Positions 1-12,592 of a stretch of 64,000 nt of DNA are shown piece by piece (within the stretch, counting starts at the first letter, position 1; every line of letters starts with the position of its first letter). Both the position numbers and the translations under genes were made by a program. The notes under the pieces were generated by a model. That model saw only the letters and a program-made list of their open reading frames with translations. It was not told where the DNA came from and made no database searches. Source of the DNA: Tenodera sinensis (Eukaryota; Arthropoda; Insecta; Mantodea; Mantidae); assembly GCA_030765045.1 (NCBI GenBank), contig CM060969.1, forward strand, positions 43,069,216 through 43,133,215, written 5' to 3'.

Positions 1-205
1 AAATAACGAGGTATAACATATACTGCAAATTTAACTCTGAGAAAATTCTATATATCAGACACACTGTCTGCAAAACAGGTCATCCAAATTAAATTTAATA
101 AATAACTTGTGGATGTAAGTTCAGAATACGCGGACAGTGAAAATGTGGGATACAAAAATAATTGTTCACTTCAATGCTTCTGTGATCAAAGCTTCTAAAT
201 ATGTG

Positions 206-207
<2 letters not shown>

Positions 208-250
<43 letters not shown>

Positions 251-254
251 GGGA
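208..254. repeat. (GA)n microsatellite
   Basis: A nearly pure GA dinucleotide tract with one GGG interruption. It lies in anonymous AT-rich sequence and not inside a recognised transposon copy. Confidence 0.97.
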
Positions 255-870
255 ACGAAACGCGGCTATGTCTGAAGTTAACAAGGTCGAGCACTGGTTA
301 TTTCCTTCTTTAAATATTAACCCAAATATGGCAGAAAAGATTTCCCATAAGTAGCTGTTCTTGTTGCAAAAATTACCCTGTAAAATAACCGCAAATCTAA
401 GTCAGTAAAACGGAAATCATAATTGCAACCTAGCAGGTGAAAGTAAATAAATTATCTTTAATTAAGGTCATAGCTCACCTTATCACGTACTTCGTGATGA
501 ATACAAAATCTACATTTGACCTTGACCAATATATCATTTGTGCACTTTACATGATGCTACGGCGGACTGTACTTGCGAAATTGCTAAAGGCGGCACACAA
601 GTATGTGGGCTTATTGATGAAGCACCAGATGGCACGAGGTCATGAAATTATTCATAGAGGTCATCTGTGAGCAAAAATCCAAGATAAAGCGATGTTAAGG
701 GGGTACCGTCGTTTTCCCGAACACTCACAGCAAAAATCGAGCCGAAGGGAATGGGAATGGGCAAATACCACGCATCTACCTCCTGAAATGGAATTGTAAT
801 GTTGCTTTCTGTTATGTACTTGCAGTATGTAGAAGGAATATTATGTTCCCCTCAAAATTAAATGATCAGA
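255..870. other. No gene seen
   Basis: AT-rich sequence with an unrecognised 77-codon frame (437-670) that opens at GTG. I see no repeat relationship to the rest of the window. Confidence 0.5.
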
Positions 871-1235
871 CTTCAACAGAAAGAGTTATGGGTTCGATCC
901 CCGTGATTCCGTTCTATCTCACAAATTTCCTCTATCTCTATCTCACTTCACTTCCCATTTCATTTCATCGTTCATTCACTTGGAGTACTTCAAGATTAAC
1001 TCACATCGAACCTCCCATGAGGATGTGGAAACCTCCAGCAGGGAAGGTTCCTCTGCTAGACGCCGCCGGGGAGCTTCAATCTGAGATCTTCCCTCTACTC
1101 TGATGCTGCTGCTGATCGGCCACCCCCTGTTTTTTCACAACTCACCCCTCCCTTCAGGGTCACCCGCTGCAGGGCACTGATAGAAATTGTCACATGAACC
1201 CAATAGCCAAAGTCCCCGTCCGTTGTACCTTCCGA
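871..1235 (+). repeat. GC-rich probable dispersed repeat with a tRNA-type B box
   Basis: The segment opens with a GGTTCGATCCCCG motif near 891, matching a Pol III B box, and continues with about 300 bp that is far more GC-rich than its surroundings, including CCGCCGGGG near 1062 and a pyrimidine-rich stretch. No convincing A box or target duplication is visible. A composite or SINE-like repeat is the best reading. The 86-codon frame here has no recognisable product. Confidence 0.4.
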
Positions 1236-1249
1236 AACACGTAATTTAA

Positions 1250-1505
1250 GACCTCATAATATCAATAAAAAAAAAACAGCATTTTTAGAAAAAAGTGCTG
1301 CGTGTGTGTGTGGCTGCACACGTGTGTATAATAACAGGATAATGGTCCGATAAATACCTAATTCTGTATTTAACGATTTGACACGAAGTTTTTCAAGAAA
1401 ATCCACAGACCACAAATTATCCCATACATGGAACTTTTTCATTACTTTATCTCAAAAACAGCTTTAAAGATATTGATTAAAATATATGCTTAGGATGTTT
1501 ACAGG
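1250..1505 (+). mobile_element. H1 element fragment, diverged
   Basis: Aligns by eye with the 5' half of the H1 family. It has the A-run plus CAGCATTTTTAG block, a short GTGT tract (1302-1328), a GACACGAAG...TTTTCAAGAAAAT block, CATGGAACTTTTTC, and ATTGATTAAAATATATGCTTAGG. Both ends are missing. It is one of the most diverged copies in the window, so it is probably old. Confidence 0.7.
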
Positions 1506-2917
1506 TGAAGTTAAATGTATACCTACCTATCCTGAATAGTAAATGAAGGTCTCTTTATTCAGAAGCATTATGTTTAATTTTATATACCGGATGTACCATA
1601 AGATATAAAGAAATGATGGATTAAACTAAAGATATACCTAAACATCTTTAAAACATGCGAAGGATTTCAATGACGACAATGAAGTTAAACGCGAGAAAAA
1701 ATTATCCCAAATAAGAAAACTTCGAGTTGTATTTTAGAATATTCCGCGAAATAATTAATTCATTTGACACTATTTAATATTAATAGTAATTTAAAAGTAA
1801 ACAACTTACAATAACAATAATATTCATACATTTAAATTAAGATTTTCACACTTGGCACTGTAACTAATCCAGTAGATCATATGAACAATAATAAAAATAA
1901 TTTTAGCGTTTATTGCAGGGAAATGTGAGTTCCTAACCTCTTTTGTTGCAAAACATCTGAAATGTATTCTGAACACATGACCTGCCCCTCTCCGTATTTT
2001 TTTGACTTCGCCTCTTGAATTAAAATATCAACATCATGGCTAGAATGTCTGCAACATCTTTTTTGTACCAATTTTGAATGACTGGCTAGTTCTTTTTACT
2101 GCACATGGATACTTCAGATGTTCAGAAATGCAAGAAAATGTTTAAGTTTGCGGAAACGCAAGGAGGAGGTTATAAAACTAATGCGATAATACTGCCACCA
2201 AGAGGTGATAATTCGGCATGAGTGGAATAGTCATAAATATCCCTTTACCTAATATTAGTCATGTGTGTCATAGCTGTCCATTAGTATTGGTGTAAATGCT
2301 GTCGTTATTTAGTTGTTTCTCTCAATACCATTGGAAGAGCTGGGATTTAAGCCAGCACAATACAGCAGATTGAAAATCACATCTTGTGTTCACAAAATTA
2401 CATCACTAAAATGCCAAGCACTGTATTTTCTTGCGAAGTACATAATCAATTATGCATTTCTAAGGCGCATAAAGTCTTATACCTCTAGTGTTGAAAGCAT
2501 GCTGATAAATAAAAGGTGAAATACCATTCAGGATGCCTAAGTGAGTAGCATTTGAACTGCATCCGGTTTTAGAGCAATGTGAACTCCTGCCGGGTGATCC
2601 TCTATTTAAGTTACCATATAAGGGCAGCTTAAGATTAACATAAATGATTGGGCTATAGCTTGTCCAGTTCATTATGATACATTTGCAAATCATCCCACAC
2701 AAAAGGTGTTTCCGTTCTTTGACCTTTCTTATATATTAATTATGTTGAAGCAGTAATGTGCAGAATAATAAGGAAATAAACAAATCGAATAATCATCGTC
2801 TGAAAAACTATTTCTCTTGCGTTTATATATACTGTAGCTGTGTGGCCTTACACTTTTGGACTGCAGAAACAAGGAGTGCAGAAAACATCTAGCGTAACCC
2901 TGTGTCATTATTTGGTA
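1506..2917. other. No gene seen
   Basis: Anonymous AT-rich sequence. Short overlapping frames between 2313 and 2702 on both strands look like chance; none resembles a known protein. Confidence 0.5.
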
Positions 2918-3141
<224 letters not shown>

Positions 3142-3731
3142 CTGATATAATTAACTATTTATATCTTTAGGAATATCAACGATTATAATACTTCACTTTC
3201 TGAGTGTACTTACTAAAGAAAATGCTGTAGCCTGTTCAAGAGATGTACTCACCTGAAAAAAGAAGAAAAATCAGTTAGCCAATTATAGACATACGAATAT
3301 ACAATATATTTAGAAATTCTAAAGCAATGCAAATTCTTCACCACTGTATTATACAGCTCTATGAAATAAATAAATGGTAATAATCAGTAAGATATTTTGA
3401 AGGACGCATACTTGAGCAATTTAAAAGGCTTGTTTGAAAAAGGTTATGCAAAAGTGGTGTAGATAAATTAAATATTGCTATGTGAAAGAAGAAAGGGCAA
3501 CAAGAAAAACACAACTATAATAATAATCATAAAATAAGCTTCATAGATTAAATTTCATAAGGCTCGTTTATTCTTTTAACACTGTTAAGCCCATCTTGTC
3601 AGCATTTCTTCTACCTTTGGGTTTTAATTCATAGTCAGTTTCTCTCATATATTGTTTACAATCATTTGTACCTTCTTTTATTCTGCCAAGTTAAAGCTTC
3701 TTAATTCCCTCGTTATGTTTTCAATCTTTTT
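3142..3731. other. No gene seen
   Basis: AT-rich sequence between the TTA array and an H1 copy. No repeat kinship seen. Confidence 0.5.
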
Positions 3732-3831
3732 TTACTTTCTCTACTACGTATAGTAAGTAGGGGAGGTACCTATAGTATTCGACACAAAAATTCGATGTCA
3801 AGATTTAATATATTTTTTAGAAAAATCCATA

Positions 3832-3929
<98 letters not shown>

Positions 3930-4430
3930 CGCGTAGCTGTCTGTAAACAGCATAACTGAAAAACGAAAAGTCGGTTAAAAGCCAAAGTTGAGATTTCCAT
4001 TTAATATTCTTCCACAGGGTGACACAAAGATTTTCGAAAATTTATCCATTTTAAATCATCCTTTACACGGAAACTTTTTCTAAAATTGTTATATTCTCAA
4101 AAGTGGCGCTAACAATTCTGATTAAAATGCCATGTGCTTAAGATATTTTTATGGCAAATGAAATGCACATTTTGAATGTTTTGGCCATAGCACACGTAGT
4201 CCTGTTTACTCTTGATGGCTTTCACATACCAAATTTTATTGTAAACAATGCACATCTCGTTGAAGCACAGAATTTATTTCATATTTATTTTATTTGTAGA
4301 GTTCACCATTTCCGAGATATTGTTTGTTGCTACTTTCAAGATTAAAGCTCTTGTACTTTTTTTTTCTGCTTTCCTTCCTTTTTAAGGATAGTTTATGCAA
4401 GAGTTGAATAGAGAAAGTCATGTGAGTGAA
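3732..4430 (+). mobile_element. H1 element, near complete, lacking the terminal hairpin
   Basis: Starts TTACTTTCTCTACT after a T run and has the expected foldback (TAGTAAGTAGGGGA, 3750-3763) and the CAAAAATTCGATGTC block. A very long GT tract ending in GC repeats sits at the family's microsatellite position. The body (AACTGAAAAACGAAAAGTCGG, TTTTATGGCAAATGAAATG) runs to GAATAGAGAAAGTCATGTGAGTG at about 4428. The last part, CAACACATCAGATTTTTT, is absent, so one arm of the 3' hairpin is lost. The 64-codon frame inside is not a gene. Confidence 0.88.
3832..3933. repeat. (GT)n-(GC)n microsatellite inside an H1 copy
   Basis: A perfect GT run of about 88 bp followed by a short GC alternation. It sits at the same internal point as the short GTGTCTGT tract of other H1 copies, so it is an expanded element-borne microsatellite. 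The alternating purine-pyrimidine GC end is a Z-DNA-prone sequence. Confidence 0.97.
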
Positions 4431-5014
4431 TATCCCGCAAAAGATCTCAAAATAATAGTAATAATAAAATAATAAACTGCAGCAATAAAAATTATAATAT
4501 TAATATGCTTTTAGAGCATTGTAGTATTTCAAACACCTTTATTCCTACGTGTCTGGCAATGCTAAAAAGGTACTCCGTGAATCAATTGAGTATTTCATTT
4601 TCATGAACAGCAATGTTCAACGAATGTTAATGTCAGCACTTTCACATTTGCAACACGAGTTCAGTATTATTGAACGGTACTGTACCTTTCCTGCCCTGCG
4701 CATACATAGAGACCTACTCTCATAGCCACGGAGACATCTGTCACGCAATGGAATTATTGCATACCGGGGAATTAACAACTTGCTAGGTAAAGGGATGGAG
4801 ACAGGGAGACTCCGAAATGCAATCCTGGACCTTGCTGTTCACACACCAGCACAGTAACTACTTAGGAAAACAACCCACATCTCCAATTAGTACCAAAGAC
4901 AAATTCACGTATTCGTGGTATAATACACTAACTATATAACATTGATGCAACACATGTTATATACCTGTTTTCAAATTAAGCAACATACAAGCTTACAGCA
5001 ATTCAAAAGCAAAA
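4431..5014. other. No gene seen; moderately GC-rich patch
   Basis: Mostly AT-rich. A GC-richer patch at about 4685-4860 has no recognisable coding or tRNA-like features. Confidence 0.45.
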
Positions 5015-5725
5015 GAATGTGATGTGTTGCACTCACATGACTTTCTCTAACGTTGAACAGTCTTTTTTACAAACACTTATTCTTCTGTCTACTTCGTGTT
5101 GATCGAGATATTTGCAGAAATTGCCTTACTGCATATTTCCTATGCAATAGAGTAGGCTTTAGGTGGTTGTCGCTATGTGACGGCTTTGAAACTCATTCAT
5201 TTTGCATGGCCAAGATAAAAAAGTAATGACTTCCTATTTAAGAAAAGTATAAGCATTTGAAAATTCAAACAATAACAAGAAATATCTCGAAAATAGTTCA
5301 CTCCACAAATTGAAATAAATTGTGTGCTTTATTGATATTTAAATTTTCTGTTGCAGCAAATTTTGGTCGATCTCTTACAATATACCAGGTATGCAAAAGT
5401 TATCGAAAACGATGGATTCGGAGCATTTTCCAGAAAATTCAAGATATACATTTCATTTGTGATAAAGATATCTAAATACAGTATATCTTAACATCATTAA
5501 GAGCGTTTCTTGTTAAATAATTTTCAGAAATTTCTACATGTAAAGGATGGCGTGTAAAGATTTTCTTGAAAATTTCGTGTCGCATTCCTCGAAGATGGAA
5601 AACTTAAAAATTGAGTTAGATATTTAATCGACTTTCACTATTAAATTATAGAGGAACTACTTCATTTTTTCTGGTTCAGGGGAACTCAAAATGAAAACCT
5701 TAATATCGAATTTTCGAGTGAAATA
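5015..5725 (-). mobile_element. H1 element, diverged, 3' end present
   Basis: Reverse orientation. It begins with the H1 3' terminus (GATGTGTTGCACTCACATGACTTTCTCTA, read on the + strand from 5021), with both hairpin arms and the inner inverted repeat. It continues through the body (AAATTCAAGATATACATTTCATTTGT near 5439; TTTCGTGTCGCATTCC near 5574) and ends near the CGAATTTT block. The microsatellite and 5' terminus are missing or decayed. Confidence 0.8.
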
Positions 5726-8700
5726 TAAAACCTTTTTGTACTTATATGTAAATAGATATGTGATAAAGTAAAAATAGAAGCAAAATAAATGGGAGCTTTG
5801 AGAGCCATTGAAGACTACAAAATCACAGCGATGCAATAACTAACGAATTGAACAAAAAGTGAAACAGAAGGAAAACAGGTGTATTAAAAAAAATATCGGT
5901 AGGAATATATAAATTGCGTCTCATATTCTCTGTTGTTTTACATTTCAAAGCAATGGTCTTCAGTTGTTTCATTCATTTTCAGTGGAAACCCTTTAAATTA
6001 TTTTTAGAGGTGTAAAAGGAAATGAACCTTAAAACTGTCTTCAAAGAGAAACATTCTGAAGTTAGTTTTAAAATTATATTGTTGTGATGTACATGAAATA
6101 TTTATCAACTTATACCTAATATTACTAAAATGTTGGTCTACATTCAATTTGTTGTTGCTCCTCGTGATATATAACTTATTTGCGATACATTTAAAGTATG
6201 AATACACGTATGTGCATGTGTGTCAACATTCATAAGACACCAAACTTAGAAGCTTTACTGGGCTAGGAGAAGCACAAAAATTACAATGTTTCCTAAATAA
6301 AGTCAAGGGAGAGAATGAATAAGTGTAATGTAGATAAATGACCACACGAAGAAAAAAGCAAAGGAAAAAATAGACATGCAAGGCGACCACATTATCTTTC
6401 TCCATCGTAATTAAAATCTAAATGTCAGAGGGTCATGAATTTCACGTCGCCCAGCCATCAAGAGATTAGCATAATGACGTTCCCTGCAATTTCAAGTCGG
6501 AGATCATAAAAGAGATGGTCTTAGAGCATCAAGTTTCCTTCAGAAAACAATGCCATCTCCACGTGACATCTTCTGTACATGCATCTTTAATTTATTATTT
6601 ATTATACCAAGGATTTTACGCAGTAAAATGTGTTGCATTGGAACACTTCAGATGAATATCAGGTGGGGCAGGAAAGCAAGTGTGACTTAGGTAGCACTTT
6701 ACCACAACCAAGCTATAATTAAATTGAGATATAGGTACTCATATATATAACTCACTGGTTTGGGATTATGTAATCTCTTGCCAGACTTCCTTGCAAAGCT
6801 GCATTAAATATCAGCTCAGTTTGAGTGATATTTTAATGTAATTTGCATAGAAGTGACAGAGAACGGGCTTCAGGTGTAAAGTTGTTCGTCAATTAAGTTC
6901 CCGTTATTGATGAAAAATGGTCTATTTGATCAAGTATAGTTGTACTTATACATTGATATACATTTTTACTATCTTGATAGCTCTCGTCAACTATTCCGAA
7001 ACTTTACGGCATGCATATTGCACTATTTTAGATATTTACAATTTGAATTGCTTTGATTACTGATAATCCTGTTTTAAAGGCATTACTAATTAAATTACAG
7101 CAGCTGTCATTACAAATCAAGTCAATTTATTTATTTTTATTGAATTTCTGAATGTAGAACTATGGAGGCATATTATTTACATCATCGATTTTAAATGTCC
7201 CTTGAAATTTTATTGGTCCTCTTCCTCCTGTATACTTTTGACAGTTCTTCCTGTTCCTGAAGTATTTATCATATGTTTTATCATACTTATCTTTCCTCTT
7301 GGTTTATAATAATTAATAAAGTAGTGCCATAATATCCCATATTTCGTACTCTATACATAGGCTATCTACTTCAAATCTTTATACGTTTTAAATTCCTAAT
7401 TCTTCTCTTATGTTTTTAATTCATTTATGGTCAGATTTTCTGTATAACCATGTACTGCAATTTCCCCAAGGAATTTCATTTCACTCAGTCAGTCATAACC
7501 CAAATTGCATTACTATATATTAATCGTGGACTATACGTCATGTCAAAGAACTGTATATTGTCATTTCTTGCTTTGGTTTTAATGAATTATTTAAAATAAC
7601 ATTCATAGTAATTACATCTGATTAGCTTTATCAGTACTATTTACATTTATATAACCTAACAGAATATATATTACATAATCCTCTGGTGCTACACGTATTC
7701 TCCAAATTCTCAATCGTCAGCAGCAATTAAGACGATAATGAAAGCTATGTAACATAGTTTGGACTCGATTAAAATGAAAACGAGGTGGACTAGTATGCAC
7801 TAAAAGTAAGACATTAAACGAAATATATGTCTCTCCCATATCTTCAAAATATTCAACAAAATCCCCCTAATTATTTGAAAATTTCAATCAATCAAATGTT
7901 TAAGACAGTTACAAGACATTTATCTTGAATTTTTTTCGGAAGAAATTGCAAACCATAAGGAACTACGTACTATTTATTTCAAATATCTTTTTTGTGTCTT
8001 CAACTATTTCTGAAGTATCAGTTATTATTAATGTTTCAATACTTTGTCTTTCTTAAAGTGCTGTAGCTGTTCTGATTTTCTCGTGATAACACAGAAAGAG
8101 TATGTTATTTTAAGGCTAACATATAGCTAGTAGATTAGTTTCCTCTGTCTACCTTGTATATTTAACTGAATTTATAATGAAACTTGCTTCAAAGGTTTAT
8201 CTCGAGAACAAGCTTTCGTCATAATGTTTGTAGAAGTTATGTATAAATAAGCGAGAGTAGGTCGTGAAATGATGTGAACGTAACATCAGATTTTCAAATT
8301 ATATATGTGGCACATTTTAGTAAACTGCTACCCATAATAACCATGAAGAGAATGGTCTGAACAGGATGAAACCAAGGAGAAACCTCTTTCAGGACAACGT
8401 AGTTTTTATCGTATTTTGTAACCTACTATGTAATTAGTTAAGTGTGTGATTGCAAAAGCAGGAGTACTTAACTTGGAGAACCGATATCGCCCACCTGTGG
8501 AGCTGTATTTGGTTACAGTGTACAGGTGCTTGTCTGCTTGCATCCCCGTGTATAATACAGTTATTCCTGTTAACATAGCTCGCCAAGGTTGCAGGTAATG
8601 ATATATTGGAGGGCTGGAACAACTGCCAGGTTCCCTCATGGGCCCGTTCTCATGGGAACTCTTTCTTGATCTAGGTGATATGCTTCGAAAAACCACAAAA

Positions 8701-9039
8701 ACATCATATTTATACATGGTCATTTTATTTCTGCTTTACGTCGTTATGCTGGTGAGTTTCATCACTCTGCAACCTGTTCCTTGTTCCCGTTTAAATAACA
8801 TTTCCGGAAAAGGTGCACTAGTACAGTCATAACTAAAAAGCAAGACAGGTGTGCCTACTGCTGGATTCGCTATTTTAATGCTTTTGCCTATGTATTTAAT
8901 AAAGAATAAATTGTTTTTAAACAGAGAACCTTCTGATGTTAATTTGTGTGTTCTGTATTGCTTACTTGCAGTAAGTAAAGAATGTATTGCAGAAATAAAA
9001 TAAAATAAATGGATAAATGTCAACGTGTTGAACGAAAAC
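5726..9039. other. No gene seen (3.3 kb)
   Basis: Long AT-rich stretch. A slightly GC-richer part at about 8480-8680 carries a 105-codon minus-strand frame (8406-8723) and overlapping frames on both strands; none has a recognisable domain, so I do not call a gene. Confidence 0.5.
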
Positions 9040-9365
9040 TTGGTTAAATTTCAAACTGGGTTTATAATTTCAGCCTCCCCCAAGAATACGACACAAAGAC
9101 TTACAAGAAAATTCTCCCAACGAAACACTTTACATAGTAAACGTTTCCTTATTTCCGATTTTCTCAAAAATGAGTTTACCAATTTTCACTAAAATACTAT
9201 ATGTTTAAGACATTTGCATGGCAAATAAATAGTCTCCGGGAATAGCCTGAAAAGTCGCCTTCTTCTAAATGAATGTTTTATAGCTGTAAGATAGAAAACC
9301 CTGCTGAACAAACTTTTTGTGGCGTTAAAAATTTCCGAAATATTCTTTATGAAAGGTTTCAATTG
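9040..9365 (+). mobile_element. H1 element internal fragment
   Basis: Matches the H1 body from the ACTTGGTTAAATTTCAAACTGGG block, through AATACGACACAAAGACTT and TTTTCTCAAAAATG, to TAAGACATTTGCATGGCAAAT (9207-9228), with a weaker continuation. Neither terminus is present. The 93-codon minus-strand frame overlapping it is a shadow. Confidence 0.65.
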
Positions 9366-10668
9366 TACTTTTAATTTTTCAATCACAAATTTGGTATTTT
9401 TTTCGCGCTTTTGCAAAAGTTGGGATTTAAAAGCTCTCACGTAATAAGTCGTTCTTACAATATTTGACATTCGCTTAAGCCTACTGTTTTTCCTTATGTA
9501 TTTGCCAGAATTATTTTCTAATAGATATTTGTGTGTTATGTAAGGCTATCTGTGAATTCAGCTCAAGTATTCAGTCACTTTCATATTTATTCTTGCTCAT
9601 AGAAATATTACCTACACTCGTACATACAATTTAAACTTCAATTAGATATTTTCCTTTGTAAAACTTTACCCCATCAAGCTGCCAATGAATAAGGTATTTT
9701 CTTCGCAGCATAATTTAACAACCGTTTTGCTTATCTCTTCTAGAGCTTAAAGTATTTATTATGGGCCAAAGATTGATAAACACATTTTAGATATAAATTT
9801 AAGTTTATTCAAACTTTTCATGATATTATCTTCATAAAACCTAAAAACAAAGTAGCTACATTTCTCTCATGATCTGTTGAAATTTCAGGAACAAGGTATC
9901 ATACAGTAAAACTTTGAATGATGTGGAGTAAACCATCAGAGAATTTAGTTATATGAAATTTAGTTAAATTATAGCAGGAATATTGATTATTTTGCTTGAG
10001 TGAGTGAGTAGTGATGTAGACAACTAGGTCATTAGTCCCCGTTGAATTGCCTTAACTGTATTTTAGACGCTTAGAAATGAACTGGATAATCAATTCACAC
10101 CTGCTTGATCAGAAATCATCAACCTAATACTGTAGTATGCAGACTTCATCTTGGCAGTGGTGGATATATTACAGTTATGAATTTGGAAGTAGAAAACTGG
10201 AATACATTAATTGCTGAAGCAGAATTTCAGTCAAATCATAACTTACTCATTTGTTTAACTATGGAAAAATCAGCTACCTCAAATTATCTCAGATTGTATT
10301 ACGTGCAATTTAGCTAGTTTTATGCTGCACTGGTGCAGACATTCCATCAATCTGTAATCGTGTTCACCTTAAGCATTATGATCACTTCGCCAGCAAATAT
10401 AAAAGTGAGTATCTATACATAATATTTGAGTCATATTAATAGTTTAGATTGCGTATATTAGTACGTAAAATAAATGCTTGCCTAAGAACTGGTCTGGGAT
10501 TCCTGCTGTCCTGAATTCCAGTAACCTTCCATTCCACTGAATGAAACTTCGACTTGGACACCTGCTGCTGTTCATACCCCTTAAGGTTTAAGCCCTATTC
10601 CATTTATCTATCCTCATTCTAAAGAATTAACAGTGGTACATTTAAAAATTATTGTATTTGAATTTTAA
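9366..10668. other. No gene seen
   Basis: AT-rich, no repeat kinship detected. A 70-codon + strand frame at 10105-10317 is unrecognised and probably chance. Confidence 0.5.
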
Positions 10669-11250
10669 AAAGAAACACAAAAGCACGATAAAGGCGATAC
10701 CAACATACTCAATATACCCAACAACGGAAGAAAGCGAATCATACAACCCTTAACTCTCAATAATACAGACTTGTCAGAAGAGGTGATAGAAATAACACCA
10801 ATCGCTATTTGTGGGATTGAAATAATTTGGGAGAAGCTGACAGACAGCAACATGGAAAAGCTTGAAAAAGTTAAACCAAGTTTCCTAAAGAGAGCCACTG
10901 AAGCAGGGAGGAATTAACCCAGCAGAATGGTCAACATGATCACCAGAGAAACCTTCATCCTGGTAGACATAAGCTAGTAAGGTGTTACTTGCAGCAACAA
11001 GAACGTTCGTAGGAGCAACATCTAGGAGCAAGCAAAAGGAAAGGGAGTTAGATACCAACTTCTTCGAAACAGACGCCATGGTGAACCGGAAGTGAACCAA
11101 CAGCAACTAAACGCAGAGGCACGCATATCAGCACAAAATGTGTGCAAAGGATAAATACCACAAACCAAACGACCAATGTGTGTGTAAAATCTGTAGTCAA
11201 ATGTGTGAACTATATCTATGGCTTCAACAAATGAGAACACACCTCTGAAC
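10669..11250 (+). pseudogene. Decayed ORF of a dispersed unknown family (WEKLTDSN type)
   Basis: An 82-codon open stretch (10669-10917) encodes an acidic segment followed by Trp-Glu-Lys-Leu-Thr-Asp-Ser-Asn-Met-Glu and Lys-Val-Lys-Pro-Ser-Phe-Leu-Lys-Arg. After frameshifts the coding sense resumes: SRMVNMITRETFILVD (about 10921-10968), then FFETDAMVNRK and a C-terminal CAKDKYHKPNDQCVCKIC segment ending in QMCELY at about 11220. The Cys spacing (C-x-C-x2-C, then a further Cys) suggests metal binding. A second relic with His-Gly-Phe-His-His lies near 43.9 kb. I recall this ORF as a recurrent hypothetical protein of cockroach and termite genomes; its enzyme class is unknown to me. Stops and frameshifts show it is dead. 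No intact start is visible. Confidence 0.6.
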
Positions 11251-11304
11251 AAACTTATAAAAACCACTGCATAGACACTGAATATTCTTTCGAGTGAATC
11301 TTTT

Positions 11305-11404
11305 ACTTTATTATTATCATCTTATCATTATCATCACCATTATAAACATTATAATCATTATTACCATTATCATTATTATGATCATTATCATCATTATTAT
11401 TATA
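11305..11404. repeat. Degenerate (ATT/ATC)n tract
   Basis: Imperfect ATT, ATC and ACC triplets directly downstream of the decayed unknown ORF. The position is compatible with a retrotransposon-type simple-sequence tail belonging to that relic, which is an inference. Confidence 0.9.
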
Positions 11405-12525
11405 TTTTAATTTGAACTACACATTCTGAAAATTAGGGCTTGTGCAAAAAGAATTGTCACAAATACATAGGTACAAGTTTAGTTTATTTCAGCGAAACCT
11501 TGAAGTTGTTTTGCATACGCTGGGTCAAATGTAAATTCTAATGCAGTTTCTTAATCGAAACTACTATTACATAACAGAAGAAGTATTTATGACCAAGAAC
11601 GAAAATTTCTACAAACAAAAGAATGAAAAACTGTTGAATGAACATCTGACTACGTGATCAGTAACAAAAAACAACATTAGTTTTCTCAACTATACAATAA
11701 CTCGGTAGGGAGCCAGTAACGAACATGCTGTGTTAACATCTGTTTACTCCACCCATCCAAATGAATTGCTTGGCAAGGAAAAATGAGTCCGTGTAATACT
11801 TAAGTGCAAGTACGGTAAACATTTCAACATGAAACATACTAACGGTTCACCAATAAGGCGTCAAGGCACCGTTATGGACCACCAAGACTTGAGCAAATGG
11901 GACACAAGATTAATTCATCAATCTTCATGTGACCTTATCTATGACACCTCACAGGAAACCACTACAGCTAATGAGGCCCTTGCCTTACGGCGAGCAATTG
12001 CAACAAAGTACGCCCCAAAATGCATATGCATGTAGCATTTATCTCCGCTAATATTCAGCATTCACAGAATACTGTTCATGGCGAATAGGTAGAACTTCAA
12101 CTTCAGGAACTTCAGTTTAGACAGTAAGAGAAACCAGCAGTTCTGAACACACATGAGTGATCAGAGCTGCTGAGATTGTTTCAAGGACTGAAGTTTGTAG
12201 ATGATTTGTTATTGACTCACTCTTAAAATACAAACTTTTGTTATTTCTCTCGTATCACTTTGCCGTTGAAAACACTAAGTTCCATCAAAGCAAAAATACC
12301 TTCCCAAAATAATTTATCTAAAAGGAACTGTATTTGATAAAGAAAAGCACTAGATCTGCGACAGTCATCGTCTGCCATAGGTTTACATTCATGAGAAAAT
12401 ACATCCAACATGTGTACTTCTGAAACTCTTCAAATGTCATACGCTGATCGTGTTTACGTACACATTCAAAAACCTTGTAATCTCAAACTGTTTAAAAACT
12501 TTGTATAAAGCAGTTAGCAGTCTTA

Positions 12526-12527
<2 letters not shown>
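11405..12527. other. No gene seen
   Basis: Anonymous sequence. A 68-codon + strand frame at 11829-12035 has an ATG start and mixed composition but no recognisable domain. Confidence 0.45.
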
Positions 12528-12560
<33 letters not shown>

Positions 12561-12592
12561 ACATACCCACACCCACACACTCACACACACGT
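12528..12592. repeat. (CT)n followed by CA-rich microsatellite
   Basis: A pure CT run of about 30 bp, then CACACCCACACACTCACACACAC. No flanking H1 blocks are present, so unlike several other dinucleotide tracts here it is not element-borne. Confidence 0.96.
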
